From Snodgrassella alvi (GTDB taxonomy: Bacteria; Pseudomonadota; Gammaproteobacteria; Burkholderiales; Neisseriaceae): DNA of 64,000 bases. The stretch lies in contig NZ_MEIO01000025.1 of assembly GCF_002777745.1 (NCBI RefSeq), forward strand, positions 62,001-126,000, in the 5' to 3' direction. Shown piece after piece: positions 27,326 through 38,284 of this stretch (position 1 is its first letter; every line of letters starts with the position of its first letter). The notes beneath the pieces are model-generated. The model did no database searches. It was not told the origin of the DNA and saw nothing but the letters and a program-made list of their open reading frames with translations. Both the position numbers and the translations under genes were made by a program.

Positions 27326-28828
27326 TTAAAAATTATCTGGATTTTCCAGTTTGTCTACTTTCTGTTTTAACTCTTCTGGAGTCAGTGCAATTTCCTCACT
27401 CGGATCAGCGGCCGCTGTAGCCACAGCTATCGGATTATATACGGAAATGTACTCTGAACCATCGGAGCGTTCCTCAATGGTATACATAACACCACTGCGG
27501 TTAAAGCGGTGACACTGGCGCTGGTACCAGCCGCGAAAACCAGCTTTCGGCTCATTTGGGTTGTGATAAAACGCATTGAGCACTTCGGGTAAACCAAGAC
27601 CACATACTACACCGGAAAGCAGTACACAGATAAAGGTGTATCCAACCAGAATATCACTGTATTTGGCCAGTGCCGGCATATTGGCTACAGCCAGAATCAA
27701 AGCCAGTGAAATACCACCGCGTACCCCGCCCCATGACAAAATGGTCAGGCTGCCATGATAGCTTTTCTTGTACACTTTCGGAAACAGCATAAATGCCAGT
27801 ATATTGCCAATGAAACGGCTCAAATGCAGCAATACGAACGCTACAATACCACCGATAACCAACGTTTTGCTCATGTCAACGATAAAGAGTTCCAAACCAA
27901 TCAGGGTAAACAAGAACGAATTAATAATACCCTCTACCGCATGCCAGAAATTATTAACGTCATCAATTTCTTTCTTCTGTAGTACTTCCTGCCATTTGTT
28001 GCCGACAATCAGGCCGCCTACCACACAGGCAATCGGGCCGGATGCATGAGCAAAATAAGCTACTAGATACGAACCGGAAGCCAGCAGTGCTGTTGCCAGA
28101 ATCAGTGACTCATTTTCATGTTTACCACGCAGGAGGCGCAGTGCACCAATACCGAAAATAAATCCGATAATCACCGCGACCACAATTTCATAGAAAAAAT
28201 TCTCTACCACACCAATTGGTGAAACATGCTGTCCGCTAATCAGGGTAAGAATAGTCATGAATACCACAATACACATGGCATCATTGAATAATGATTCACC
28301 TTCCAGCTTTACCATCAAGTGGCGAGGAGTGCGCACTGAGCTTAATACACCCTTAATGCCGATAGGGTCTGTAGCCCCAAGAGCTGAGCCTAACAATAGC
28401 AACACCAGCAGGGGTACATGATCACCAACCAGAAACTGGAATGCATAAAGCAGGCTGCCAAAGAGTGCCGCACATAACAATAAGCCCAATGTAGCCAGAA
28501 TCAGAATCTGGCGCCAGTAGCGTTTTAAATCAGAAATTTTGAATTTTAGGGCAGAGGAGGTCAGGATGAAACAGATTACTCCGTTTACCAGAAAATCATA
28601 AAAATTAATATGACTAACAGCGGCTTTTAACGCCATGATATCCACATGGATAAAATGATTGCGTCCGAACTGATTCATACCCCATTGCAGAGCAAATACC
28701 AGAATTGCGGAAACAATTGGCACACCGATGGCCGGAGGCATATCAAATAAACGTTTATTTAACAGTGTGGTGACAATAGACAGCGAAAAAATAACCGTGA
28801 TTGCCTGTAAAAAAAGTACACTACCCAT
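27326..28828 (-). CDS. CPA1-family Na+/H+ antiporter
   Basis: An inner-membrane cation:proton antiporter of 500 residues with about 12-13 membrane helices. Family signatures are all present: ALGATDPIG (about 150-158), the ion-binding GESLFNDAMCIVVF (about 178-191) with the ND pair, and SWGGVRGGISLAL (about 370-382). A cytoplasmic tail of about 85 residues, acidic at its end (EEIALTPEELKQKVDKLE), may be regulatory. The ion (Na+, K+ or Li+) cannot be told from the sequence. It is separated by 104 bases from the upstream Dyp peroxidase, so they may share a transcript. Confidence 0.9.
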   Translation of the reverse strand: MGSVLFLQAITVIFSLSIVTTLLNKRLFDMPPAIGVPIVSAILVFALQWGMNQFGRNHFIHVDIMALKAAVSHINFYDFLVNGVICFILTSSALKFKISDLKRYWRQILILATLGLLLCAALFGSLLYAFQFLVGDHVPLLVLLLLGSALGATDPIGIKGVLSSVRTPRHLMVKLEGESLFNDAMCIVVFMTILTLISGQHVSPIGVVENFFYEIVVAVIIGFIFGIGALRLLRGKHENESLILATALLASGSYLVAYFAHASGPIACVVGGLIVGNKWQEVLQKKEIDDVNNFWHAVEGIINSFLFTLIGLELFIVDMSKTLVIGGIVAFVLLHLSRFIGNILAFMLFPKVYKKSYHGSLTILSWGGVRGGISLALILAVANMPALAKYSDILVGYTFICVLLSGVVCGLGLPEVLNAFYHNPNEPKAGFRGWYQRQCHRFNRSGVMYTIEERSDGSEYISVYNPIAVATAAADPSEEIALTPEELKQKVDKLENPDNF

Positions 28829-28932
28829 GCAAATAGTTTTCCTTTATTTAAATGTTGTAATAGATCATTATTGATTCAAATTTATTGTAGTCTGTAGCAA
28901 GTTCCCCTTGAATAAAAACATACAATAGTAAC

Positions 28933-29871
28933 TTACGAATCAAACTCATCCAGCAAATCGGGTGCTGGAATAAAATACAGGCTGCCGCTAACAGGAGTGC
29001 TGAAATCCAGTAGGCGGTCTACATGCCCTTCAGCATTACCAGTAAACATATTTTGCAGCATCTGATGTGTGATAGCGAAAGAGCGTGCATAACCAATAAA
29101 GAATGTGCCATACTCATTTTTCGATGGGCAGGCAAATGCTACATTGGCGCGAACGATTTTCAGCTCATTGCCTTCAGCATCATAAGCTTTACTTACATTG
29201 TTATGTGCCGTTTGCGGCTTTTCTTCATCAGAAAGTTCAATATCATTATAGCGGCGGCGGCCAATAACTTTTTCCTGTTCTTCAACAGACAATTGTCGCC
29301 AAGCCTGCATATTATGCAGATATTTCTGCGTAAATGCATAGCTTCCATTGCAGAACAATGGGTCTTCATCGCCTACCAATGCATAGTCAGTTCTAGTTAT
29401 GTCTTCCGGATTCTCCGTACCATCAACAAAACCAATGATGGCGCGTCCATCAAGATAACGAAAGCCACTTACTTCATCAATAGAATAAGTAGCGTCTGCC
29501 AGCAATTCATGAATCATTGCCGCCATTTCATAACAGATATCCTGACGATCTGCGCGAATATGAAAAAATAGATCGCCTGGCGTGGCTACGGCTGTATGTC
29601 TGGCACCTTTGATGGCGGTAAAGGGCGCCAATTCTTTTGGTTTAGGCTTACCAGGACGCAGCTTGTCCCACGCATCGGAACCGATTCCTATCAATGCATT
29701 GAAATTTTCATTGTGAAAACGACCATGCATACTGCGTACTAATGCTGAAAAACCGGTGATGAATTCAAGCACTCTGGCAATAGCTGCATTATTATCCTGA
29801 ATGCCAAGAGTAATAAATAATGCGCTTTTACCCGGATAGGCTACAACCGGTGGTATTCTGTCCATTGTCAT
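28933..29871 (-). CDS. Dye-decolourising (Dyp-type) heme peroxidase
   Basis: A heme peroxidase of the ferredoxin-like-fold superfamily, class B/YfeX-like from its compact 312 residues and lack of a Tat signal. The distal signature GFVDGTENP is at 147-155 with catalytic Asp150. The likely proximal heme ligand is His223 in TAHNNV. The arginine expected in the distal pocket lies in the later NVAF to GYARSF region. It is probably cytosolic. Physiological substrates of such enzymes are uncertain; oxidative-stress protection and heme handling have been proposed for relatives. Next to a Na+/H+ antiporter on the same strand, with no clear functional link. Confidence 0.9.
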   Translation of the reverse strand: MTMDRIPPVVAYPGKSALFITLGIQDNNAAIARVLEFITGFSALVRSMHGRFHNENFNALIGIGSDAWDKLRPGKPKPKELAPFTAIKGARHTAVATPGDLFFHIRADRQDICYEMAAMIHELLADATYSIDEVSGFRYLDGRAIIGFVDGTENPEDITRTDYALVGDEDPLFCNGSYAFTQKYLHNMQAWRQLSVEEQEKVIGRRRYNDIELSDEEKPQTAHNNVSKAYDAEGNELKIVRANVAFACPSKNEYGTFFIGYARSFAITHQMLQNMFTGNAEGHVDRLLDFSTPVSGSLYFIPAPDLLDEFDS

Positions 29872-30210
29872 TAATAAATACTTCCCTAAACCAATATTAT
29901 AGTGAAATTAACAAGTGTTATTAAGTACAAGACTGGCGTAAAAATTAAATATTTTTAACCATACCACGAAAAAAACTTAATATAACCCCCCTTTCAATGT
30001 GGCAGCCTGAACCTAGTAGCAAATCTGGCCATCCTCCGCTATCTCTTTCAGTAATGCGGTAAATAAATAGGGATATTAAAGCGTAAAATACGCAAAATAT
30101 GGATAAGAAACAGTAATTATACCCTAAAAGATCATAAAAGCTTTTATTTGTAGAGAATTTTTCGTTAGTATAGGTTACTTACTGTTACTAACTATTACTC
30201 AGAGAGAGCA
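29872..30210. other. Divergent spacer between the Dyp peroxidase and the YbaL-like antiporter
   Basis: 339 bases, AT-rich, expected to carry two divergent promoters. It contains the 11-mer GGCAGCCTGAA at 30001-30011, also present at 3518-3528 inside ppx; it looks like an uptake-word relative but two copies do not make a case. No gene or terminator seen. Confidence 0.4.
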
Positions 30211-31941
30211 ATGCATCACTCATTTCCACTGGTTGAAACCATCGTTGGTGGTTTATTTTTTGCCTTCGTACTTGGCTACATAGCGCACAAACTGCGTATG
30301 CCCCCATTAGTCGGTTACTTGCTGGCAGGTATAATTGTTGGTCCTTATACCAAAGGTTTTACAGCAGATATGCATCTGTCGCAGCAGTTAGCTGAGTTGG
30401 GCGTGATTTTGCTGATGTTTGGAGTGGGGCTGCATTTCTCTATCCGTGATTTACTGGCTGTAAAACGAGTAGCGCTACCGGGTGCGCTGATTCAGATAGC
30501 GCTGGCTACACTGCTGGGCTGGCTACTTGCTTGGCTGGCAGGCTGGAGTACTGGTGCTGGTGTAGTGTTTGGACTGGCACTATCATGTGCTTCTACCGTT
30601 GTGCTGATAGCAGCTTTGCAGCGCTGGCATCTGGGCGATTCTACTCAGGGACGAATTGCTACAGGCTGGCTGATTGTCGAAGACATTGCCATGGTATTTG
30701 TGCTGGTGATGATTCCGGCAATGGCACCGGTTTTATCTGGGCAGGGAAGTGTTTCCAGTGCTAATCTGCTTTATTTGCTTGGCAAAACCAGTATACAGAT
30801 TATTGCCTTTGTACTAGTAATGCTGTTTCTTGGACGCAGGCTGATTCCATGGTCTTTACAGCGGGTAGTTGGCACAGGTAGCCCGGAGCTTTTCCGGCTG
30901 GCCGTGATTGCTGTTGCTCTGGGTTGTGCCATACTGGCAAACTATCTTTTTGGCGTATCATTTGCACTGGGCGCTTTTTTTGCTGGTGCCATTATCAGTG
31001 AAACCAGCATGAATCATACTGCGGAGGATGCCTCCAATGGTTTGCGCGAGTTTTTTACTGTATTGTTTTTCGTTTCAGTAGGCATGTTGTTTGATCCCAG
31101 TATTATTATTCGTGAACCACTACTGCTATTAGCAACCTTGCTGGTAGTGGTGGTAGGCAAAAGTCTGGGAGCATTTTTGATTGTACGGGTATTAAGATAT
31201 CCGCCACAGACTGCGCTGACAATTGCAGTGGCATTGGCACAGATTGGTGAATTCTCCTTTATGATTGCCAGTCTTGGGTCGGTATACAAAATTCTGCCAC
31301 CATTAGCTAGTGATCTGATTTTGGGCAGTGCCCTGATTTCAATTATCTGTAATCCATTTTTATTTGTTTGGCTGAATCGTTATCTGGAAAAACAGTGTCA
31401 GCAGAAAGCAGTAACAACAGCCAGTGTGACAGATAGCGGTATGTTGTCGGATAAGCCGCATGCGAAGGTAGCTGCACCAATTAAACCGGTATCAATTTAT
31501 TTTGTTGATGAAGATATGGCGGTAGCGCCTCCTGTAAGTGATCATACTGTACTTGTGGGCGCAGGTCCGATTGGTCAGGAGATAATTAAGCATTTGCAGG
31601 CACAGAATGAAACAGTGTATGTACAGGAAAATCGCCTTGAAGTAGTTACCAAATTGCGGGCACGCCAGATACCTGTAGCTTATGGGCATGCATTATCAGA
31701 TGGCATGCTGGACGCGGTATTTGTAGGTCAGGCCAAAAATCTGATCATTACTATTCAGAATAAAACCGAGATAGTATCGATTATCAAGGCTGCAATAGCG
31801 CTCAATCCGCAGCTGCAAATTGTAACTTTCAGCAGATATGAACAAGACAAACAGTTATTTATTCAGGCTGGTGCAACAAAAGTTGTCGATAGCCAGATTG
31901 TATTAGCTAATGAAATTATGAACGCATTCGTGCAAGCATAA
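30211..31941 (+). CDS. ybaL: CPA2 cation:proton antiporter with TrkA-N domain (YbaL/KefC-type)
   Basis: A potassium/proton antiporter-like protein of 576 residues. The N-terminal 390 residues form about 12 membrane helices, with PPLVGYLLAGIIVGP and LAELGVILLMFGVGLHFS near the start, as in KefB/KefC/YbaL. A linker of about 55 residues follows. The C-terminal RCK/TrkA-N domain has the nucleotide-binding LVGAGPIGQEI near residue 449. Absence of the glutathione-site features and the lack of a kefF/kefG ancillary flavoprotein beside it favour YbaL over KefC. AGAGAG lies just upstream of the ATG. It converges with yajR across a strong terminator. Confidence 0.88.
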   Translation: MHHSFPLVETIVGGLFFAFVLGYIAHKLRMPPLVGYLLAGIIVGPYTKGFTADMHLSQQLAELGVILLMFGVGLHFSIRDLLAVKRVALPGALIQIALATLLGWLLAWLAGWSTGAGVVFGLALSCASTVVLIAALQRWHLGDSTQGRIATGWLIVEDIAMVFVLVMIPAMAPVLSGQGSVSSANLLYLLGKTSIQIIAFVLVMLFLGRRLIPWSLQRVVGTGSPELFRLAVIAVALGCAILANYLFGVSFALGAFFAGAIISETSMNHTAEDASNGLREFFTVLFFVSVGMLFDPSIIIREPLLLLATLLVVVVGKSLGAFLIVRVLRYPPQTALTIAVALAQIGEFSFMIASLGSVYKILPPLASDLILGSALISIICNPFLFVWLNRYLEKQCQQKAVTTASVTDSGMLSDKPHAKVAAPIKPVSIYFVDEDMAVAPPVSDHTVLVGAGPIGQEIIKHLQAQNETVYVQENRLEVVTKLRARQIPVAYGHALSDGMLDAVFVGQAKNLIITIQNKTEIVSIIKAAIALNPQLQIVTFSRYEQDKQLFIQAGATKVVDSQIVLANEIMNAFVQA

Positions 31942-32030
31942 ATCTAGCTGGACTTATAGATGAATCGGGCAAGATTAACAAGATAATCAGAGAACTTAGC
32001 TGCAATTTGCTTTATAACTAATTTAAATAG

Positions 32031-32067
32031 ACGGGCATAAACCGGTAAGCGGGTTTATGCCCGTTTC
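32031..32067. terminator. Bidirectional terminator between ybaL-like gene and yajR
   Basis: ACGGGCATAAACC (32031-32043) pairs perfectly with GGTTTATGCCCGT (32052-32064) across an 8-base loop, followed by TTT on the plus strand. It lies between two converging genes. Confidence 0.88.
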
Positions 32068-32070
32068 TAT

Positions 32071-33453
32071 CTAACTTGTAATACCATTGATAAACATTTC
32101 CAACTGGTTTCGACTAGTAATTTTACTATCGATTTTAATATAGATACTGTGCTCTTCCGGTACGATCAAAACCTGATGTACTCCAGCCTGTTGCAGTAAT
32201 TGTTGTTGGGCATTATCAGGTAAAATCTGCTTGCTATCCAGAGTTAAACGCAGGCTGGCTACATAGGGCGGTTCATGCATAGTAAAACTAAGCAACAGCC
32301 ATGCAATAGTTAATCCAATACCGAATAAGAATACTGCATGTGCGCCAGCATGAGCTGCCACCCAGCCACCAAATGTGCCACCGCAGGCTACGCCCAAAAA
32401 CTGACTGGTAGCATAGATACCCATCGCTGTACCTTTATAACCCGCTGGAGCTTCTTTACTGACCCATGAGGGGAGGAGGGCTTCCATTAGATTAAAGGTA
32501 ATAAAAAACAATAAAACACCTATAACCAGTGGCCAGAAAGAAATATTAGCTAGCCATAATACAGTTTCAGCGATTAGCAATCCGGCAACACAAAAAATAA
32601 ACACCTGTCGCATTTTGCGTTTGCTTTCAGCATAAATAATTGGTGGCAGAACAGTAATAAAAGCAATCAACATTGTATATAGATAAATCTGCCAGTGTCT
32701 CGCAGCCGGAAAACCTGAGAGTTCGAGTTGTACAGGCAGGGCAATAAAAGTTGACATCAACAGGAAATGCATACAAAAAATACCGATGTTCAGCTTAAAT
32801 AGCGAATAATTACGCAATACGATACCAAAGCTGCCACGTACCATACCTGAATCACGGTTAAGAACATGAATGCTATTGTCAGGAACAAAAAACAGAGTAA
32901 GCACAATAGCGGCTAGTGCCAATGCTGCAATTATCCAGAATAAGCCATGCAACCCTATCGCATGCGTGATTATTGGCCCGCATACCATAGCAATCGCAAA
33001 TGTAATGCCGAAGCTGATGCCAATGAAAGCCATGGCTTTGGTACGATTCTGCTCACGGGTCAAATCGGATAACAAAGCCATTACGGCAGCCGCAATTGCT
33101 CCGCTGCCTTGTAAGGCGCGCCCCAGAATTATTCCCCATATAGAAGTTGTTAACGCAGCAATGATGCTGCCCAGAGTAAAAATCAATAAGCCACCAACAA
33201 TTAAAGGCTTGCGGCCAAAACGGTCAGACCACAAGCCAAATGGAATCTGTAAAATTGCCTGCATCAGACCATAAATTCCGATTGCCAGTCCAATCAGGCT
33301 TTCGCTGGCGCCCTGTAAGGTCATGCCATAGGTAGTTAAAACCGGCAGTACCATAAACATACCCAGCATACGCAGCGAAAAAACTGCCCCTAGTCCCCAG
33401 GTTGCACGCCTTTCGGCGAAATTCATTTGTGTATCGTTGTTCTTGGAATTCAT
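32071..33453 (-). CDS. yajR: MFS transporter with C-terminal YAM domain (YajR-like)
   Basis: A 460-residue major facilitator protein with 12 helices and motif A in loop 2-3 (GLWSDRFGRKPL). The last about 65 residues form a soluble ferredoxin-like domain, with VASLRLTL opening it and VHQVLIVPEEHSIYIKID as its final strands. This domain is the hallmark of E. coli YajR. YajR's substrate is not known, so drug export should not be assumed. It is the first gene downstream of the cyo operon but behind a terminator, so it probably has its own promoter in the 95-base gap. Confidence 0.9.
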   Translation of the reverse strand: MNSKNNDTQMNFAERRATWGLGAVFSLRMLGMFMVLPVLTTYGMTLQGASESLIGLAIGIYGLMQAILQIPFGLWSDRFGRKPLIVGGLLIFTLGSIIAALTTSIWGIILGRALQGSGAIAAAVMALLSDLTREQNRTKAMAFIGISFGITFAIAMVCGPIITHAIGLHGLFWIIAALALAAIVLTLFFVPDNSIHVLNRDSGMVRGSFGIVLRNYSLFKLNIGIFCMHFLLMSTFIALPVQLELSGFPAARHWQIYLYTMLIAFITVLPPIIYAESKRKMRQVFIFCVAGLLIAETVLWLANISFWPLVIGVLLFFITFNLMEALLPSWVSKEAPAGYKGTAMGIYATSQFLGVACGGTFGGWVAAHAGAHAVFLFGIGLTIAWLLLSFTMHEPPYVASLRLTLDSKQILPDNAQQQLLQQAGVHQVLIVPEEHSIYIKIDSKITSRNQLEMFINGITS

Positions 33454-33470
33454 TTTGAATACAGCATAAA

Positions 33471-33509
33471 AGAAAAACCTGCCTATTGTAAAAGAAACAA
33501 AGGCAGGTT
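33471..33509 (-). terminator. Terminator of the cyoABCDE operon
   Basis: On the minus strand AACCTGCCT (33509-33501) pairs with AGGCAGGTT (33484-33476) and is followed by TTTCTTTTA. It sits 40 bases past the cyoE stop, before yajR. Confidence 0.8.
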
Positions 33510-33548
33510 GGGTGGTTTGCGTATTGTTATGTATTCATGTTCACAATA

Positions 33549-34439
33549 TCAGTCAGCTAGACTTAATACAGTTTGTGACGCCGGAGTCATAAAGTCTACC
33601 GACATCATTATGCTTAAGGTAGTGATAGCAATAATCGAAAACACAAACAGTTTGCGTGCCCATATACGGTCATTATTCTGGGCCTTATAGCCAGATAATG
33701 CCATGCACAGCCACCACATGCTGACAGCTGCAGCGACCACCAGATATTTGTATCCGGCGTAGCCACCAATAGACAGCATCAATGTTGCAAACATAAAGGC
33801 AATGATATAAAACGTGATATGGTGTTTTGCTACCGCAATGCCTTTTACTACCGGTAAAACCGGAATATTAGCAGCCTGATAATCCTTAAAGCGATAAATC
33901 GCAATTGCATAAGAGTGTGGCATTTGCCAAAGACTGAAAATTGCCAGCAGAATAAGTGCACCTGCATCAAAATTATTACTTACAGCGCAATAACCGATAA
34001 CTGGTGGTGCAGCACCCGACAGACTGCCAATTAATGTTCCATAAACAGAATGCCGTTTCATATAGAGACTGTAAATCCCTACATAAACCACAAAGCCCAT
34101 AACAGATAACCACATGGCCAGTGGATTTGCCCCAAAGTAAAGCACAACAAACCCGGCAATACCCAGTACCGTAGCCAGTGCAAAGGTGACACGCGCAGAT
34201 GCCAGTCCTCGCGCCAGAACACGATTCTTAGTGCGTTCCATTTTTGGATCAATATCGCGGTCTATGAGGTTATTGAATGCACAGCCAGAGGCTACAACCA
34301 AAGACACGCCCAGCAGGGTAAGAATAAGCAGGTAGCCGTTTATGCTGCCTTTGGAAGCCAGCAAAAACCCGCCGACAACCGAAATAAGGTTGCCGACGAT
34401 AATACCTGGTTTTGTTACTTGCAGGTATGGCTTAATCAT
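33549..34439 (-). CDS. cyoE: Protoheme IX farnesyltransferase (heme O synthase)
   Basis: Attaches a farnesyl group to heme B, giving the heme O needed by the bo3 oxidase. It is a 296-residue polytopic UbiA-family membrane protein. The first prenyl-diphosphate motif [17 protein letters not shown] lies at about 57-73 and the second polar loop contains [14 protein letters not shown] (about 182-195). It is the last gene of the cyo operon, 9 bases after cyoD, and its job matches the operon: the oxidase encoded upstream needs heme O. Confidence 0.97.
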   Translation of the reverse strand: MIKPYLQVTKPGIIVGNLISVVGGFLLASKGSINGYLLILTLLGVSLVVASGCAFNNLIDRDIDPKMERTKNRVLARGLASARVTFALATVLGIAGFVVLYFGANPLAMWLSVMGFVVYVGIYSLYMKRHSVYGTLIGSLSGAAPPVIGYCAVSNNFDAGALILLAIFSLWQMPHSYAIAIYRFKDYQAANIPVLPVVKGIAVAKHHITFYIIAFMFATLMLSIGGYAGYKYLVVAAAVSMWWLCMALSGYKAQNNDRIWARKLFVFSIIAITTLSIMMSVDFMTPASQTVLSLAD

Positions 34440-34448
34440 GAACTGCCT

Positions 34449-34781
34449 TTAACCTAACACCATGTTTGCATTAAGGCTCCACATAATCCAGATGGAAAGA
34501 CCTACCAGCAACACAATTACAATCGCAGTGAAGATAAATGAAATCAGATTCCAACGTTCTTCAGGATCACTGCCCAGATGGAGGAAACATACCAGCTGAA
34601 CAATAAGCTGCAAAACAGCAGTAATCACAATCACAGCAAACAAAGTTGTTTTATCTGCGGATTGATTCATTACCATCAGAAACGGGATCAGAGTTAATAC
34701 CACCGACAGGATAAAACCAATGATGTAGTTTTTAGCACTGCCATGTTGTGGGATATGGTCTTGATGGTTTGACTGACTCAT
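34449..34781 (-). CDS. cyoD: Cytochrome bo3 ubiquinol oxidase subunit IV
   Basis: A small subunit that helps assemble the heme-copper centre of the bo3 oxidase. The start is Met 34781 (110 residues, [20 protein letters not shown]): GGGGGTAG lies just upstream and the ATG overlaps the cyoC stop as ATGA. Longer starts would run into cyoC. Three membrane helices are visible (about 20-38, 46-68 and 80-102) and the inter-helix [13 protein letters not shown] string is typical of CyoD. Confidence 0.96.
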   Translation of the reverse strand: MSQSNHQDHIPQHGSAKNYIIGFILSVVLTLIPFLMVMNQSADKTTLFAVIVITAVLQLIVQLVCFLHLGSDPEERWNLISFIFTAIVIVLLVGLSIWIMWSLNANMVLG

Positions 34782-35389
34782 AACGCTACCCCCATCAGAT
34801 ATACAATTGAGAACACGCAAATCCACACGATGTCCAGAAAGTGCCAGAACAGGCTTAGGCAGTTGACACGCATACGGTTAACACTGGTCAGACCACGTGA
34901 GGCCACCTGAATCATCATAACGGCCATCCAGATCAGGCCAGCAGTAACGTGTAAACCGTGGGTACCCACAAGCGCAAAGAAGCCAGAAAGATAACCACTG
35001 CGATCAGGTCCCATACCGTGTGTAATCAGATGATGGAATTCATATAATTCCATTCCGATGAAGCAAGCACCGAATACAAAGGTAACAACCAGCCATAATA
35101 AAACCTGACTCTGATTATTGCGGTTCATTGCCAGTACGGCAAAACCGTAGGTAATAGAACTCAATAAAAGAGCAAAAGTTTCTACTAGCACAAAAGGAAG
35201 CTCGAAAATGTCCTTACCGCCCGGGCCACCAGCCGTGCCCGGGAGGAGCACGATATAGGTGGCAAACAGACAAGAGAACAAAATCAAGTCACTCATCAGG
35301 TAAATCCAGAACCCGAATACCTTCAGTGAACCGTTGTCGTGGTGAGCGTGTTCTGACGTCTTACCGTGAATCAAGGTTTCAGTTGACAT
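34778..35389 (-). CDS. cyoC: Cytochrome bo3 ubiquinol oxidase subunit III
   Basis: A membrane subunit of the bo3 terminal oxidase, 203 residues with five helices. The family strings [39 protein letters not shown] and the final [13 protein letters not shown] are present. Its ATG shares one base with the cyoB stop (TAATG) and its stop overlaps cyoD as ATGA, so all three are tightly coupled. Confidence 0.97.
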   Translation of the reverse strand: MSTETLIHGKTSEHAHHDNGSLKVFGFWIYLMSDLILFSCLFATYIVLLPGTAGGPGGKDIFELPFVLVETFALLLSSITYGFAVLAMNRNNQSQVLLWLVVTFVFGACFIGMELYEFHHLITHGMGPDRSGYLSGFFALVGTHGLHVTAGLIWMAVMMIQVASRGLTSVNRMRVNCLSLFWHFLDIVWICVFSIVYLMGVAL

Positions 35390-37374
35390 TATTTCAGTCC
35401 TGCTTTAGTTAATTCATTAAAACGTTTGCTTTCAATAGCTTCAATTTCTGCAACCGGAACATAGTAATCCACGTCCTGATCAAAGCTCTTGGCAATGAGA
35501 CTAATAATCATGCCAGCGAAGCCAACGATAGCCATCCACCAGATATGCCAGATCATGGCAAAACCGAAAATCAGAGAGAACCCGCTGATAACCAAACCGG
35601 CAGCAGTGTTTTTCGGCATATGAATTTCTTCATATTTAGCTGGTTTCTTGTAAGCAATACCTTTTTCTTTTTCGTCCCAGAATGCATCACGATTTTCAAC
35701 CAGTGGCTGCACTGCGAAGTTGTAGAAAGGTACTGGAGAAGAAGTTGACCATTCCAGTGTGCGGCCGTCCCATGGATCACCAGTAACATCAAGGTTTTCC
35801 TTGCGGTGCAGGCAGGAAACAACAACCTGAATCACCATGCAGGCTACACCTAAAGCAATGATGGCGGCACCAGCAGCAGCTACACAAAGTAAATTATGGA
35901 AGGCTGGATCAATATGCTGGCTTAGACGGCGGGTCATACCCATGAAGCCCAGTGCATATAATGGCATGAATGCTACAAAGAAGCCGATAAACCAGCACCA
36001 GAAAGCACGTTTACCCCATTTTTCATCCAGCTTGAAGCCAAATGCTTTCGGAAACCAGTAATTGAAAGCAGCAAACAAGCCAAATACCACGCCACCGATA
36101 ATAGTGTTATGGAAGTGGGCAACAAGGAATAAACTGCCATGCAGTACAAAGTCTGCACCCGGTACGGCCAATAGCACACCTGTCATACCACCGACAGAGA
36201 AAGTGATAATAAAGCCTACAGTCCACAGCATTGGTACATGGAAAGAAATACGGCCTTCATACATGGTAAACAACCAGTTGAATATTTTCACCCCAGTAGG
36301 AATGGAAATAATCATGGTGGCGATACCGAAGAACGCATTGACATTGGCACCTGAACCCATGGTAAAAAAGTGGTGCAGCCATACGATGAATGACAGTATG
36401 GTAATACACACAGTTGCCCAAACCATAGAGGTGTAACCAAACATGGTTTTGCGTGAGAAAGTAGCAGTAACTTCTGAATACACACCAAATATCGGCAATA
36501 TCAGAATATATACTTCCGGGTGACCCCATGCCCAGATCAGATTGATGTACATCATCATGTTACCGCCCAGCTCATTAGTAAAGAAGTGGGTACCGAGGTA
36601 ACGATCCAATGTCAGCATTGCTACAGATGCAGTCAGAATAGGGAAAGAAGTCAGAATCAGAATATTGCTACAGAAAGATGCCCAGCAGAAGATAGGCATT
36701 TTCATCAAGGTCATGCCAGGAGCACGCATTTTCAGGATGGTAGCAATAAAGTTAACCGCACTTACTGTTGTTCCGATCCCCGATATCTGCAAGCTCCAGA
36801 TCCAGTAATCAACACCTACACCCGGACTGAATTCTAGACCAGACAAAGGCGGATAGGCCAACCAGCCGGTTTGGGCAAACTCACCCAGACCCAGAGAAAG
36901 GTTAACCAGTACTACGCTAACAACAGTAAACCAGAAACCTAGATTATTCAGGAATGGATAAGCCACATCACGCGCACCCAGCTGTAGCGGAATGATAAAG
37001 TTCATCAAGCCGATAACAAAAGGCATCGCAACAAAGAAAATCATGATTACACCGTGGGCGGTGAAAATCTGATCATAGTGGTGAGGCGGCAAAAAACCGT
37101 CACTGGTACCAGAAGAGGCAAGTACCTGCTGGCCACGCATCATAACTGCATCGGCAAAACCACGTACCAGCATCACTATAGCGACGATGATATACATGAT
37201 ACCAATACGTTTATGGTCAACTGTGGTAAACCATTCTTTCCACAGATAGCCCCATTTGTGAAAATACGTAATTGCACCTACCAGCGCCAAACCAATGACG
37301 ATGATAGCTGTAATCGTTACCATGACAATAGGTTCATGGAACGGTATCGCATCTAAAGATAATTTTCCGAACAT
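35389..37374 (-). CDS. cyoB: Cytochrome bo3 ubiquinol oxidase subunit I
   Basis: The catalytic heme-copper subunit: reduces O2 with electrons from ubiquinol and pumps protons. It has 661 residues and about 15 helices. The binuclear-centre region [17 protein letters not shown] supplies the CuB histidine cross-linked to tyrosine, WLHHFF gives the two further CuB histidines, and [11 protein letters not shown] gives the heme ligands. A quinol-binding N-terminal extra helix typical of CyoB precedes the core. It begins 19 bases after cyoA. Confidence 0.98.
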   Translation of the reverse strand: MFGKLSLDAIPFHEPIVMVTITAIIVIGLALVGAITYFHKWGYLWKEWFTTVDHKRIGIMYIIVAIVMLVRGFADAVMMRGQQVLASSGTSDGFLPPHHYDQIFTAHGVIMIFFVAMPFVIGLMNFIIPLQLGARDVAYPFLNNLGFWFTVVSVVLVNLSLGLGEFAQTGWLAYPPLSGLEFSPGVGVDYWIWSLQISGIGTTVSAVNFIATILKMRAPGMTLMKMPIFCWASFCSNILILTSFPILTASVAMLTLDRYLGTHFFTNELGGNMMMYINLIWAWGHPEVYILILPIFGVYSEVTATFSRKTMFGYTSMVWATVCITILSFIVWLHHFFTMGSGANVNAFFGIATMIISIPTGVKIFNWLFTMYEGRISFHVPMLWTVGFIITFSVGGMTGVLLAVPGADFVLHGSLFLVAHFHNTIIGGVVFGLFAAFNYWFPKAFGFKLDEKWGKRAFWCWFIGFFVAFMPLYALGFMGMTRRLSQHIDPAFHNLLCVAAAGAAIIALGVACMVIQVVVSCLHRKENLDVTGDPWDGRTLEWSTSSPVPFYNFAVQPLVENRDAFWDEKEKGIAYKKPAKYEEIHMPKNTAAGLVISGFSLIFGFAMIWHIWWMAIVGFAGMIISLIAKSFDQDVDYYVPVAEIEAIESKRFNELTKAGLK

Positions 37375-37393
37375 TGTTTATTTCCTCGCAAGC

Positions 37394-38284
37394 TTACTCA
37401 GCACTGCTGGCAGCACTGGCCTGTAGAGCTGCCGGCATATTGTGATTGGCAAATTTAGCAATCACATTACCGTACAAACTCGGATTTGCGCTGGAGAAAT
37501 ATTCCACTTTGTGGAATTGACTTGGCGCAGCCAGTTTGTTGAATGAAGCCATGTCATTAAGTGTATTGGGTGACTGTTTCACCTTATCCACCCACTGATT
37601 GAAGCTGGCTTCATCCGGTGTAGCAATGGCAGTAAATTTCATGCCAGAGAAACCGGCACCGCTGTAGCTTGATGAAATACCTTTATATTCACCGGCGGTA
37701 TCGGCAACCAGATGCAGCTTGGTTTGCATACCAGCCATAGCATAAATCTGACTGCCCAGCTGGGGAATGAAGAATGAATTCATCACTGTATTAGAAGTGA
37801 TTTTGAATTCCACCGGGGTATCTTTCGGGAAAGCAATTTCATTAACTGTGGCAATACCCTGTTCTGGGTAGATAAACAGCCATTTCCAGTCTAATGAAAT
37901 TACTTCAATTACTACCGGTTTCTTATCACTTTCCAGCGGACGGTAAGGATCCAGAGAGTGAGTGGTTTTCCAAGTGATTGTTCCCAAAATGAGAATAATC
38001 AGGATAGGAATACCCCAAACTATGGCCTCAAGTTTATTGGAATGCGCCCATTTCGGTGAATACTTGGCATTGCTACCCTCTTTATATTTCAGAGAGAATA
38101 GAATTGCCATAATGATCACCGGAATAACGACTATCAACATCAAGCCTAAGGCTGTCAGTATCAGCGTGCGTTCTTCCTGACCTATATGGCCTTTAGGGTT
38201 TAGCAGAGCCGCATCACAGCCGCTTAAAAGAAGCGAACCAATCAGCATCGTCAATACTATCCCTGAGAGCTTACTTAATTTCAT
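37394..38284 (-). CDS. cyoA: Cytochrome bo3 ubiquinol oxidase subunit II
   Basis: A membrane-anchored subunit of the bo3 oxidase. The 296-residue protein starts with a lipoprotein signal ([16 protein letters not shown], lipobox LLSGC with Cys23). Two membrane helices and a periplasmic cupredoxin domain follow. The CuA ligand set of cytochrome c oxidases (C-x3-C) is absent, which identifies a quinol oxidase. It is the first gene of cyoABCDE; a 1-kb AT-rich region upstream must hold the promoter. The C-terminal tail is Ala/Ser-rich. Confidence 0.97.
   Translation of the reverse strand: MKLSKLSGIVLTMLIGSLLLSGCDAALLNPKGHIGQEERTLILTALGLMLIVVIPVIIMAILFSLKYKEGSNAKYSPKWAHSNKLEAIVWGIPILIILILGTITWKTTHSLDPYRPLESDKKPVVIEVISLDWKWLFIYPEQGIATVNEIAFPKDTPVEFKITSNTVMNSFFIPQLGSQIYAMAGMQTKLHLVADTAGEYKGISSSYSGAGFSGMKFTAIATPDEASFNQWVDKVKQSPNTLNDMASFNKLAAPSQFHKVEYFSSANPSLYGNVIAKFANHNMPAALQASAASSAE

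Noticed and set aside
3518-30011. GGCAGCCTGAA as a true uptake sequence
   Set aside because: Only two copies were seen, one of them inside ppx coding sequence; too few to call without genome-wide counts.
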